NCBI GenBank assembly: GCA_000697055.1
Contig: JNDT01002033.1
Coordinates: 1 to 64,000 of the forward strand
Direction of reading: 5' to 3'
Length of the DNA stretch: 64,000 nt
Origin: Saksenaea vasiformis B4078
Lineage: Eukaryota > Mucoromycota > Mucoromycetes > Mucorales > Saksenaeaceae
The notes under the pieces were generated by a model. That model had not been told where the DNA came from and did no database searches. It worked only from the letters and a program-made list of their open reading frames with translations. The position numbers and the translations under genes were made by a program. Numbering within the stretch: position 1 is the first letter of the stretch; every line of letters starts with the position of its first letter. This document shows positions 9,768-21,325 of the stretch, one piece after another.

Positions 9768-12700
9768 TTATTTTTGATCACTATCCTGTTTTGTCTTTGC
9801 AATCGTGAAGAGTTCATTGAACTCGCCGCTGCGAATACACATTTGTTGGAATATACCGCCTTGACGCATCATTAACGTGTAGGGCGTGTCGAACTCAACC
9901 ACCTTGCCATGATCCAACACCAGGATACGGTCGTAGTCGGCTACCGTTCGAATACGATGAGCAATGCAAAGCAGGGCAGAGTTGTTAAACTCTGAGCGGA
10001 TGGTCTGTTGGATTTTATGATCTGTGTCGAAATCAACGGAGGATGTGGCTTCATCGAGAATGATAAGAGAAGATTTTTTGACCAAGGCACGAGCAAGTGC
10101 AATCAATTGTCGTTGACCTTGGGACCAGTTATTGCCGTTTTCAGTGACAACAGAATCTAGTTGAATGGTGTTCTCAGAGGCGGATTCTCCATCAATAAGA
10201 TGGGAGCGTTTGAGAGCGGCCCAGAGCTCGGCATCGTCATGTTCGTCGAAAGGATCGAGGTTGCTTCGCAATGTACCCGAGAACAGGACGGGGTCCTGGG
10301 GAATGATGGTCAACCGTGAACGGAGGTCCTCCAATCCAATCTTGCTAATATCAACGCCATCGATGAGGATACGACCGCTTGTGGCTTCCATGAAACGGAA
10401 CAGTGACAGAGCAAATGTGGATTTACCTATGCCAGGGTGAGTTCTGGGATATTGACCAATCGAAATTACAACTTACCACTGCCAGTGCGGCCGACAATGC
10501 CAATCTTCTCGCGAGGTCGGGTTTCAAAGGAGATGTTGCGAAGTACCGGTGGGTTCTCGGGTGAGTATTGCATGACGAGATCTTGCACCTTGACGGCACC
10601 GTGTTCGGGCCAGCTGGCGCGCGGGGTTGTTTCGGGAATGTGAACTGGTGGCTCTTCTTCAATATCCAAATATTCATGCACACGTTCGATGCTGACGGCA
10701 TTCATTTCATTCACTGCATACATACGAACGATCCAGAGTACGTGGTGAGTGAACATCAAGGAGTAACTTAGAGACAAGCCGGCCAGACCAGCGTTGACCC
10801 AAGAACGCGACAAGATCAGGACGAAGCCTGTACAGAAACCAACAAAGGCGCCAAGGATATCAACACGACAGTGAAGCCAGCGGTTTGTGGCCCACATCCA
10901 AATAAAGGAACGGTTGTTACAATCGATCTTCTTAAAGTTCTCCTCCATAAAGCGTTGTTGGCAACCAAAAGCACGGATGGTGGCAACACCATTCACAGTT
11001 TCATTGAATTGGACGTAAATGGGGCTGCGCGAGACGGAGTTAAGACGCTTCAGATCGCGTGAGGTGTTCAGGTAGTAGGAACCAATGACCCAAAAGGTAA
11101 AGGCGATAAACACACCAGGAATCAGGAACATGGGTGTGACGACAGACACCAAGATCACGATACACACGGTGGCCACAACGGAATATAAAAGGAAGGAGAA
11201 CGACGGAGCCACAGCTTGGTCGATCGTTTCCAGATCAGATGAGAAACGATTGACGATTCTTCCCAAGGGTGTAACATCAAAGAAGCGGACCTTGGCACGT
11301 AGGATACGATCCAACAATCTTGCATGAATATGGCGCGAGGCCTTCAGGGAGCCATGATACAAAATCAGCGAACGTGCAGAAGTGACGGCTAGAGCGATCA
11401 TGCCAATCAAGAAGTAGACACCGAGATAGTAGGCGGCATCAACAGAAGCGGTATCAGTGACAAACGATTTGATAGGTTCGGTATAAGCCAATGTCATGAA
11501 GGATGTTTCCATGGAACCCATACGGGAAGCAGAGAAGATACCAGTAGCATTGGCTGGGGCTGGATCTTCGTAGGCACCGGCCCAAACCTTGATCCAGTAA
11601 TCCTGGCTAAGGACGGACCCCTGGGCAAGACAGAACAAGCATAGCACAGCAATCCAGAATGGCCATCCACCGGATGCGAAAAAGTAGGTTGCATATACAG
11701 ACCATGCAACACCACCTTCGGCACGTACTTCTTCCTGCGTCAGTTTACCAGCGCCATTCTCTTGGGTCTTGGTAACGGTCTTGGGAACGGTCGGAATAGG
11801 ACCCTCCGTGGAAGCTTCTTCCTTTTCGTTAGCCTCATCTTCTTCGGCATGAGCAAGCTCATCACCAAGCAGACCGCTTTTGACCATGGTAGCGGGATCG
11901 CCTGCACCTGTAACGCGTCCATCCTTAAGTGCGACAATGTACGACGCTCCCTTGAGGCACAGGCCAACATGATGTGTCACAAGGATAACGGTTCGATCGC
12001 GCATCAATTCACCCGTAAGACAATGTTGATAAAGATGTTTAGCGGTATGCGCGTCAACGGCACTCAAACAATCATCCAACACCACTGTTTCTGCTTGAGA
12101 GTACACTGCGCGTGCAATAGCCACTCTATGTACATCTGGTTAAGCGGAAGTTCTTCACCCAACCCCTTTTTCTCGCTTACCTTTGCTTCTGACCACCGCT
12201 GAGCGTGATACCCTTCTCACCAACTTCAGTTGTATCACCAAATTCAAGAATATCGAGATCTCTGGTCAAGGCCGTCATGTACAAGACTTTCCCGTAGCGT
12301 TCTGCATCGTAGGGCAAACCGAACAAAATATTATCCCTAATGCTGCAGTTCTGAAGCCATGCTGTCTGAGCCACGTACGCGATACCGGAAACAGCGCCTC
12401 CCAGAGGACTTGATCTTGTGACAATCTTGCGTGGTAGAATAGCGGAGCCGGTAACACGGTGCGTTTCTCCGAACAAGCTTGCTAGTAACGTAGTCTTACC
12501 CGATCCGGTGGGTCCACAGACAATAGAGAGCTTCTTGGGTGGGAAGGAAAGGTTCAAATCCCTGAGCACGACCTTCTCGTCACCTGGAAGCGAATTCTTA
12601 TCCCAGCTAAAGGATGCGTTGTCAACAAAGCCAATATGGACACCTTTTGCCGATTGACTAGTGACAACTTCCACTTCATCCTCGGCCAAAAAGTTCTCAA

Positions 12701-14809
12701 TTCTTGAAATAGAGACGTGTGCTTGCATCACAAACGAGATGATCAACGGGAATTCATCCAGAGCACCACGGAAATTGTTGAACAGGGCCAAGGCTGTAAA
12801 CGCAACGGAGGCAGTCAAAGGCGCAGTCAAGGTATAGACATAGAAGACAGTAACCATGATCAATACAGGGACAAGGAACCACACGTTGCCCATCCACATG
12901 AACATCATCAGACGTGCTCTAATGGCTTTCAATTCAACTTCACGTGCATCAACGACACGTTTACGGAACTGTTTCTCCCAAGCAAAGAACTTGACGATGC
13001 GGACAGCAGATAGCAGTTCGTTCATGATCTTCAAACGCTTGTCAGTAGTGGCCATGACATTCTTGTGCAGGGCCTCGAAGCGGTGGGTCACGTAGTAAGT
13101 CAAAGGCTGAGTCACAATGATGACGAACACACCCCAAAGCGAAGCATTACCAAGCAATTTGTACAAGCTCCAGATGCTGATAGCAATCTGAAGAGGATAG
13201 GCATACACGTAGAAAATGTAGGCTGTCAGTTCACCAATCTTCTGTGCATCAACGGATAACAGGTTGTTGATATTTCCTTTGGCTTTGTCCTTTGAGTTTT
13301 CTTCCTTGTCATCGGTGGTCGCGCCACTTTCATCGCGTCTACGTAACGACTTGCCAAACACCTCACCGATGACAACAGATTGGATACGGATACCAAGGGT
13401 TCTTCCAATGTAGAGAGCTTGTTGGAGAGCCAAAGATTGGGCGGATGAGGTGATGAAAAGTCCAAGAACATAAAGGAAGGCAGTGAAGAAGGGTTCGGAG
13501 CTGTTTGGATCGGGATTCTCGATGTACTTGATAATTTTGTTCAAGAAGTAAGGAGGACCAAAGATGACGATAGAATTGATAATACTATAAGTCATCTGTA
13601 CCAGCAGTGGCCATTTGAAAGTCCTAAGAAGAGACAAGTACATCTTTCCTCTTTTGTGATGTCTGTAGTTGGAAAGGGTATTTTTGGCTCTGTTCTCCGG
13701 GGGCAGTTCAATCAGATCTTCATCGTTAAGCGTGCGACTGTTTCCTTCTTTCATCATGACGTTGACCCAGGAGAACATGAACTTGGAATAGACGGACGCC
13801 CAGTGTTCTCCAGACATAATGCGACCCTATAATCACCCATCCAACGGACTTTCAGTATACTAGCTCGACCCCTTGCCTTCCCTTTTTCTCTTACCGAATC
13901 TGCAATAACTGGTTCCAGAGGAGCATGGCGCTCTTCATTGATGACAAAGAGCAACAGGACAAAGGAGATCAAAGTGGAACAAATGGAGATAGAGTAACCA
14001 GGGCCAATATCATTTGTAGCGTGCGTCAAATAGAAAGAGCGAAGATCCACAAGACCAAGAAGGAAATCGCAAAGATAGATGATGTTCAGCTTATTGCAGA
14101 TTGCATTTGTCAGGATATTTGGAGTGGATGAAACGGTGATATTTGCAATGGCCAAGATAAAAGCAAAGCACTAGATAACGGTTTAATAAAAAAAATGATG
14201 TATGATGAGTCACATACCCAGTATGCAATATGCGTGGCATAAACGATGATAAGGTTGCCATGACCCGCTTCAACATCCGTATCCAGGTTGTAGCTATGAA
14301 GAACAACGCGATAGAGGGCGCAGGTATACAGAGCTAGCTGAAACACAACCAACAGCCTTGCCCAGCTATAGATGGACCAACGAGTTGGACGTTCTTCATA
14401 GTCTGGAGCAACCGTACTTCCAGTAGAGGAAATATCGTCTTCGTCACTATCATGAAGGTCATTCGGTAAAACAGCAGATCCATAGCCGGAGAAAGTGGGT
14501 AGAGAGTTTTTCAATGGTGTATAAAGATTTGAAATGGATTGACGATAACGTAAAATGGCAGTAAGAATGGCAGCGGTAGACCATGCAAGAATGACGAGGG
14601 GAATGAGGGTGTCGAAGATACTATTTTAGTACAGAAAAAAAAGAAGAAACAGTCAGTATTTGGAGTGATTGTATACTCTTTGACTTACGTTTCTCTAAAG
14701 CACGGGGTAAAGTCATCACCAACCCAAGGGTGCTATGGTAACCTCGATTAATTACTTCCGTTTTTCTTAATAGAAGGATACATACGGATAAACTACAATT
14801 GAAGGTCAT
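9768..14809 (-). CDS. ABC transporter, ABCC/MRP family (full length)
   Basis: A full-size ATP-driven exporter of the MRP/Ycf1/Ybt1 group, likely vacuolar or plasma membrane and acting on conjugated organic anions (family inference). The start is chosen at MTFNCSLS. Splicing then gives HPWVGDDFTPCF, the conserved DFTPCF seen at MRP N-termini. A TMD0-like hydrophobic block follows, then TMD1 and NBD1 with Walker A GPTGSGKT, signature LSGGQKQR and Walker B VVLDDCLSAVD. TMD2 and NBD2 follow, with GRTGSGKS, signature SQGQRQL and LIILDEATSSVD. Introns of about 48-70 nt fall near 14.7, 14.6, 14.2, 13.85, 12.15 and 10.45 kb, and two of them interrupt NBD motifs that rebuild exactly. All catalytic motifs are intact. 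The product is about 1,560 aa. The exact substrate cannot be read from sequence. Confidence 0.93.
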
Positions 14810-16363
14810 CACTCCTTCGATCTATCGTGAATATGAGAACAAGAAAGAAGAAAAGAACCGACGATTACGTTTTATTCTTTTCAGCCGCAGTACTTTTTTT
14901 TAGTTCTCGATCTGAGTTGGCTTTTTTTTTTCTTTTTACCAGTTTCGTAGGTTATTCCCCTTTTTGCTAATGAGGCGGTCCGCTTACTCGGGCATATCCA
15001 TTTCGGAAACACAAAAAAATTTTTCTTCGAAGTATATATTATCTTTTATCGATAGAATCACCCAAAACGAAGATAAAACGAGAAGAAAACAGGAATTAGA
15101 CTTAAGTAATAGAACGAACAGATGGAAATAACAATCGTCATCGTTTCTCTCTTTATCTATTATCTATCACCATTTTTTTTTTTTTGCATTATGACACTCC
15201 TGAAGCGTATCAAGTTGTACTCTTAAACTGTGTTTCTTTGGGTGTGTTAGGTTACTATATAGTTCAGATCGGAAAAACATTCTTGGAGAACAAACATTCA
15301 AAGACAAACTTTGTAATTGTGTAGTACAAACTACCTCTGACTAAGCTCTTCATTTTCCTTGATATTCAGGAATATTTCATCACGGAAAAGGGTGAACTAT
15401 GCTGCGCCTGCAAACGTATTTTCCCGACCTACTGAAAATGGAACTACAATTCACATGATCGTGCAAATGCTTCCATTTTTCGGAGTTACTTGAGGGTCAT
15501 CAAGGTTTGGCCGAACACTCGCCTTGGAAGATCACCTTGGTTGCACTACCATTGTAAACTTTAAATTTCTCTAGGCAACACAATGACCCAAGTCGTGCAC
15601 CTCATCAAGTTACGTAGTGGTTGGATGAATATTTTACCTTTATGTTTCAAAACGAATATGGTAATACCAAACATTCGCCATGTCGAACAACGATCTCAAA
15701 ACGACATAATACGCGTCAAATTTGCCGTTTTTATTTTTATTTTTATTTTTTTTTGCATTAACGTTTGCGTCAATTACACGGATTGACGAGGGAATCTTTT
15801 GTGGCTGTACAATTTTGGCGCAATATAGCCTGCAGTACCTCTTCGTGATTTTTCAATATAAAGAAAAAGACCATTGATGCATCAGTAAGTGATCATTGTT
15901 TAAAGGAAAACAGAAACCCGTTATTTCTATTTTGCTCTTTCACACGACATTATTCGCATTATTATCCTTCTACAGTGTATGATTGAATTAGCAAATTTAT
16001 AGCGAGCTTCTAGTAAACACGTGTGAGATAGTTGATCATCTCCACAGGTTTACCCTTTGTAGGAATCTACAGCTATATACTATGGATGAAAGCCCAACTA
16101 CAGTTGTGCTATGATCAGATCATAACGTCAGGTTAATAGACATCTCACAAACTGGGTGGAGGTAACACGAAATCAGATGGATCAATTCGGGGAATTTCAA
16201 TACCAACAATCCTTGTTTTGACTGACAAAGAAAAGAGACAAATGCAAGCATTACTGAGGTAGATTTACTGTGCTTCTAGCTGCCTCCGTCCGCATCTATA
16301 CCTTTATAAAAAAATAAAAAAAATTCTTTCTCTTTTTCTTATTTCCTTTCTTCCTTACTTGCC
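14810..16363. other. Divergent intergenic region
   Basis: About 1.5 kb lie between the divergent starts of the ABCC transporter (-) and allantoicase (+), so this should hold both promoters. Pyrimidine-rich tracts occur near 14,900 and 15,120-15,185 and again just before the allantoicase ATG. A CACGTG lies at about 16,019. I see no convincing gene. Confidence 0.5.
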
Positions 16364-17946
16364 ATGGGAAACTTACCTAGTTGCCTTTCACCTCAGCCCT
16401 ACCTCGTGCTCGATAAAGCATCAGATGCAGAAACAGCTGGTCTAGGACATTACTATAACGTGGCCTCACTTGATCTTCGCGCAGTTGTCGAGAGCGTCTC
16501 TGACGATTATTTTGGTGCTGCGGCAAACTTGCTAAAACAGGAAAACCCCTTGCCATTAGACGAGCTACTACGAGGTAACGCTAAGTTGGACAGCATGACC
16601 AACTCAATCATTCCTAATCACAGATGGCGAACATGACGGATGGGAGACAAAACGCCATTGTGAAAGAGCTTCGTAAGTTTACGTGGTACAACGCTACGCT
16701 CATTATCTCAGGGTTGTTGTAAAATTTGGTGGGAAGGTATCGCTTCACGGTTTTGATATCGATACGACAACATTTATCGACTGTGCACCACTCATGGCCA
16801 GAGTTGATGGCCTTGATAATCATGGAAAGGTAGCACGTTGATTTTATGGACGAGTTACTTAAGTTACTGGGTGCAGTGGAACACATTGCTGTCCGACGTT
16901 CGTTTAAAACCAAATCAACACAATTTTTTCGTTGTACGAGATAACCATCAGATATTCTCCAAGGCTCGCCTGTTTATCCAGCCAGGAGGCGGCATTGTAT
17001 GTGTTTGCGAAAATTTGTTCGTTACTTAACTTCTGTAGGCAAGGTTTCGATGCTACGGTTATATCGTGCCAATATGGCCACAGGACTTAACCAGACCGGT
17101 TAATTTAGCCTCGGCAGAAAACGGAGCACGCGTCGTTCATTGTTCTGATCAACGTCAAGGAAGAAAATTAAGCATCTTGTTGGACGAAGGCCAATCTGCG
17201 TATGTATCCGATTTATAAACCTATTTTCCTCTTACACAGTGTTCGTAGGCGAGACGGATGGGAGACTCCACATTCGCGGCAGGAAGACCGTGATGATACG
17301 CTCATTGTTAAACTGGCGACTGCTGGAGTAATAAGTTCTATTACCGTCGATACTCGACATTTTGTTGGTAAATACCCGATCGCAGAGAAAAAAAAATTAG
17401 AGAAGGCAGAAATTAAACGAATTTATCTTAGGCAACGCACTAAAAGCGATCAAAGTCGAAGCATGCTGCAGCGTAAGAAAATACGGGTATCGTTTTGTTA
17501 TTGATATTGAAATGGCTGCTGAAGGGGAATAATGACTTCCTTGGTTCATGGACTTTGCTTGTGGATAAGTCGCCGGTCAAAGCGAATAGTGACAATTTAT
17601 ACATAGTCACTCATAATCAACTCTTCACCCACGTCAGACTAACGGTTATGCCAGGTAAACTATTCTCTTGTTTTATCTTCCTATGGATAACCTTCCCATA
17701 GATGGAGGTCTACAACAAATTCGAGTATATGGATATCCATCCCAATGGGATAGTGGAAAGCGGCCAGCGCGCGCTGAAATTATAGAGCCTCAAGGAGCAT
17801 CATCGTCGCAAGCATCACCTTCGCCTCCAAAAAAACCATCCTTGCGGAAGCGGCAGCGTGCTGAGGCCACGACAGAGAGTGTCGTAACTAGAACTGAACA
17901 AAAGCCATCAGAAAAGCGTAGACGCGGTCGACCAAAGAAGAAATAG
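16364..17946 (+). CDS. Allantoicase with C-terminal AT-hook tail
   Basis: Allantoicase hydrolyses allantoate to ureidoglycolate and urea in purine catabolism. Nine exons join in frame to about 395 aa. The two allantoicase repeats are clear: VSDDYFGAAANLL, DGWETKRH, VVVKFGGKVSLHGFDIDTTTF and ARLFIQPGGGIARFRCYGY in the first. The second has a further DGWET, LIVKLATAGVISSITVDTRHFVGN and THVRLTVMPDGGLQQIRVYG. Family members usually stop soon after the second repeat. Here about 65 extra residues follow, Ser/Pro-rich and then strongly basic, ending in RRRGRPKKK, a classic AT-hook core that also resembles a nuclear localisation signal. The tail sits in the same exon as the end of the catalytic domain, so it is not a splicing guess. 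No nitrogen-catabolite genes are adjacent. Confidence 0.93.
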
Positions 17947-19584
17947 TATCTGATACATTATAGAACTCTGTGTGGCTCAATATATCAATACAGAAGATAA
18001 AGTTTTTTTTGAGAAAACAAAAGCATGGAGATAATGCTGCATCCATATCTGCTATTCTATATAGTCTCTTTTTTTACAAGGAGCCCTTGTGATCCTAACT
18101 CGGTAGTCAGGTACCGTAGGCGTGACTCAATCGAGGCAGCCTGCAGTGTTGAAAAAATATCCAATGCAAAAGACTAATGTAGTAATAGCAGGCTAGAAAG
18201 ACCCTAAGATTTTCCTGGCCAACATTGCAGACCCGTACCTTAAGCGCGGTTGACTGAAAGTCAGACCAACGCATAAGGTATGCGATAGATGGATACTTGA
18301 AAATGTATACATCAGGAGATTGTTGCGGATATCTGTAATCACGATAGAGTCACCGGATCTTGTGAACTAAGGCAACAGCTTGTGTCAAACGGATATGGTC
18401 CATAAATTGTACGGTCTCTACTATCATTCGTATGGAAAGACGATTAAAAGTTTGGGGAAGTTGTGCAGAATTCGCCGGTTAAGTCAACAACCGAAGACGA
18501 TAGAAGGAAAAAGGCCGTAGCGCAAGTTGATATTAACCGACCCAGATTATGCAAAATGGGATTCATGACGAATTGTGACTGATTGATTACCTACGTACTG
18601 GTTCCATATTCGTAGTCTAAAATTTTTGAATTTTCTAATAAAAACGTCATCGCTATCCCTCTGAATCTCTAGGTTCTTTCGCCTCGCTCGTTTTTCCTGG
18701 TGCTCTCCCAGGGAGGGTAGTCAATGTCTTCTTGTACGTCCGGTCGGGACCCCCACATCCTTCGTCCTCGTTTCGTCAACCTTGGTATTGCATGTCGTGC
18801 CTAATACAATCCCTGTTGACTCCACTCGGAGTTCGGATATGGTATACTTCTTCCTAGCACCAGAGAAAATCGTGTTTACAATTCTTGTGCTCGTTTGGTC
18901 TTGATGCCGTGATTTATGATAGTATCTGTCAAACGTCAAAGACTGTGGATTTCGGTTGCTTAATAGCTTGACAGACAGGGAATCCTTTGAGACTCTTTCT
19001 TTATTTGGATGTAAAGTAAAGATGATTGTATCATACCAGGATTGATCGAGATGTTCATGCAGGTCAAGGTACGCCATCACCTTGTTTGTTTGTACTACTT
19101 GCTAGCTCAGGAATTAACAACCTGCAATAAAGGATCGAGGAAAGAACGGTCGATAACATCCGTCGCAGGATATTGTCTAAGTTTCAAGGAGATAAATCGT
19201 TATTTCCTACGCCGGTTTCATGGCTGCGGAACGTCCGAAAGTTTAGTGAATGCTGTGTGTTCGCACATCACACGTCATTTCTTTCAAACGACCCCTTCTA
19301 AATAAAATGTGTGCGTCCTCTTTAGAAGCGTTTATGCTATCATACAGCGGCGATCATTTCAATCAATCATATTTCTTCGAACATCGGCGGCCGCTCAGAC
19401 GTTGCATATTTATTCGTCATATTTTAATTCAGAAAACAATCTCATATCTATGAAACTTCTGGACATCCACCAGACATCAATAAGAGCAAGAGGCAAAAGC
19501 GTACCATGCGTACTGCCCACCCTTCAAGAAAAAAGAAGCATCTAATACTTGATGATCAATAAATTGCAAACCTGGGTACAATGT
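17947..19584. other. Intergenic region, no gene recognised
   Basis: A 119-codon frame at 18721-19080 (-) starts MMAYLDLHEHLDQSWYD, but I recognise no family and see no supporting context. It is left uncalled. The region otherwise contains no motif I can name. Confidence 0.4.
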
Positions 19585-20425
19585 GATAATGGCTTCCTTT
19601 TTTTTTCTTTTCAGTATGGGAATTTAGGTCTCCAAATTTTATTTGCGTTTAAAGCCACTGCGAACGATGCACGCAACTACAGTTGAGGGCAAGGAAGGCG
19701 GAATGACTACTCTATAAAGGAGTCGATATTATAGGTAGAAGGGCACGGAAGATTAAGGTGTCGAGAACGAGTTGACGCAGCTCAGTCTGAGAATAACAGA
19801 GAGAGCAGTACCCAGAGAAAATGGGACATCACCAAGACTGCACGCCAGTGGCAACGCCACGACGCTTCGAGAACACAGCTCACAAATTGACCACTCGTAA
19901 TAGAGGGTTATCTGGAAGGAAGCATAAGATAAGAGTAATTTCGACAGTGACGCATGGGAACGGTCGAAAACAGTTCTGACCGGGGGGAGCACCATGCAGC
20001 CACTTTGAAGTCTGTAATAATGCCTTTTTTTCCTTTCGTATGGGAGTCTGAGGCTCCGGTTTTTATTTGAATTGCACATCACTACAAGCGGTGCATAACT
20101 ACTGTAAAGGGGGGGGAAAGAGGAAAACTATCTTATAATGGAAAGCGGGGTCAGAGATAGCGTGGAAGGTTGCAGAAAGTTGTCGAGTATGAATATAGAC
20201 ACGGGTCAATTTATACGTAAGAGTGGACAATATCTGCAGAAAGGGGACGTTGTCGAAGATCAACGGCCGATGGCAGCGCCACATCGCTTCCAGAATAGAA
20301 GCAATGGCCTAACCACTCGCAATAGACGGCAGATTGGGTAGAAAACAGAGAGACAGCGGAGTGGCTTCGACAAGTGGGACACTGGGGCGGTTGAGAAGAG
20401 TCAGACCAAAGCGAGGACCAGGCAG
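19585..20425. repeat. Two diverged head-to-tail repeat copies
   Basis: Copy 1 (about 19585-19970) and copy 2 (about 20015-20425) share an ordered series of blocks. These are a T-rich lead then GTATGGGA, ATTTTATTTG versus TTTTTATTTG, and GCAACGCCACGACGCTTC versus GCAGCGCCACATCGCTTC. Last come GACCACTCGTAATAGA and AACCACTCGCAATAGA. Divergence is high. No coding frame is shared. Confidence 0.6.
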
Positions 20426-20654
20426 GCCATTGTATAAGGCATTAGTTATACATGAAACAAAATCCGTCCATGAAGACACATGCAACGGATGGTGGATTAA
20501 TATGGTAAGCAAAACGTCACTGGATGGGAGTACCTGCTTCCTTCAAGCTCAGAGAAAAATTAGCAAATAGCAGACAGCTGAAGAAGGAAAGTGGCATCGC
20601 TACTGATGGGTTATCATCCTTGCCCATGGAAACGAGGCCTCCATCATCACTTAG

Positions 20655-20873
20655 GTCCCAAACGCAGTTGGTACCTCCAGCGAAACGCAGTTGGCTGAGG
20701 ACCTCCTTCGTCACGCTTACCTTACCCTGCAAGAGGACCTTGGCCGTTCGGAGATTATCGTTGTATCATCATTGCAGGCGGAGTTTTATTCGTATGAGGC
20801 GACTCACGTTTTTCATGCTGCTTCGGCACAGAACAAATCCGGACCACTTAAAATAAAAACCATGATGATATAG
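20655..20873 (+). other. Possible terminal exon of an unidentified gene
   Basis: After a good acceptor (CATCATCACTTAG) a 72-codon frame runs to a stop at 20871-20873. It contains ETQLAEDLLRHAYLTLQE, SEIIVVSSLQ and HVFHAASAQNKSGPL, which has protein-like composition. A donor GTAAGC at about 20,503 after the frame CNGWWINM could be its partner. I recognise no family. It may be a gene relic within repeat DNA. Confidence 0.3.
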
Positions 20874-20941
20874 TCATGCCGCCATTTCGAATTAAAGTAA
20901 GAGGAGGTGTCTAAAAAAAAGATACTTCTTTGTTCTTTTTG

Positions 20942-21253
20942 ATGTCTCTTTCTTGGAAACGAATTACACCGCTTTATCGTTTGTTCCATACCAGCGTCCA
21001 ACGAGGCCTAAAGGACCAGCCCAATTCCTATGGTCATGCGGTGGATAAAGCGAAGGCGACGATGACGAAAAGTCGCATCAAGGAAACAACAGAACACGTA
21101 TCTACAACTATGAATAACCACACAAGAAGTCGCAAATTGATGCATGCCTTTGAAGAGACTACTGTTGGGAAACTCGCAAAGGATAATGCAAATGATCCAC
21201 AGACAGAAGCTGTAGTAAAAGGCTTGCTAGAGAAGCAGCATAAATACACGTGA
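20942..21253 (+). CDS. Small protein with mitochondrial presequence, function unknown
   Basis: An intronless frame of 103 codons begins MSLSWKRITPLYRLFHTSVQRG, rich in Arg/Ser and hydroxylated residues with no acids. This is typical of a cleavable mitochondrial targeting peptide, with likely processing near FHTSVQ. The mature part is hydrophilic, with repeated Thr/Lys and MTKSRIKETTEHVSTTM followed by RKLMHAFEETTVGKLAKDN. The start four codons upstream at 20930 is also possible, but MSLSW gives the better presequence. It ends about 70 bp before the DENN gene on the same strand. I do not recognise the family. Confidence 0.55.
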   Translation: MSLSWKRITPLYRLFHTSVQRGLKDQPNSYGHAVDKAKATMTKSRIKETTEHVSTTMNNHTRSRKLMHAFEETTVGKLAKDNANDPQTEAVVKGLLEKQHKYT

Positions 21254-21325
21254 TAATGTATGTGAAAAAATAATTGATCCAGCTCCGCTGGTTTGGTTTT
21301 TTTGTTCTTTTTGGATCAAGAAAAT

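Noticed and set aside
18721..19080. 119-codon minus-strand frame starting MMAYLDLHEHLDQSW
   Set aside because: No family similarity, splice partner or conserved neighbour; kept out of the gene list although it is the longest frame in that spacer.
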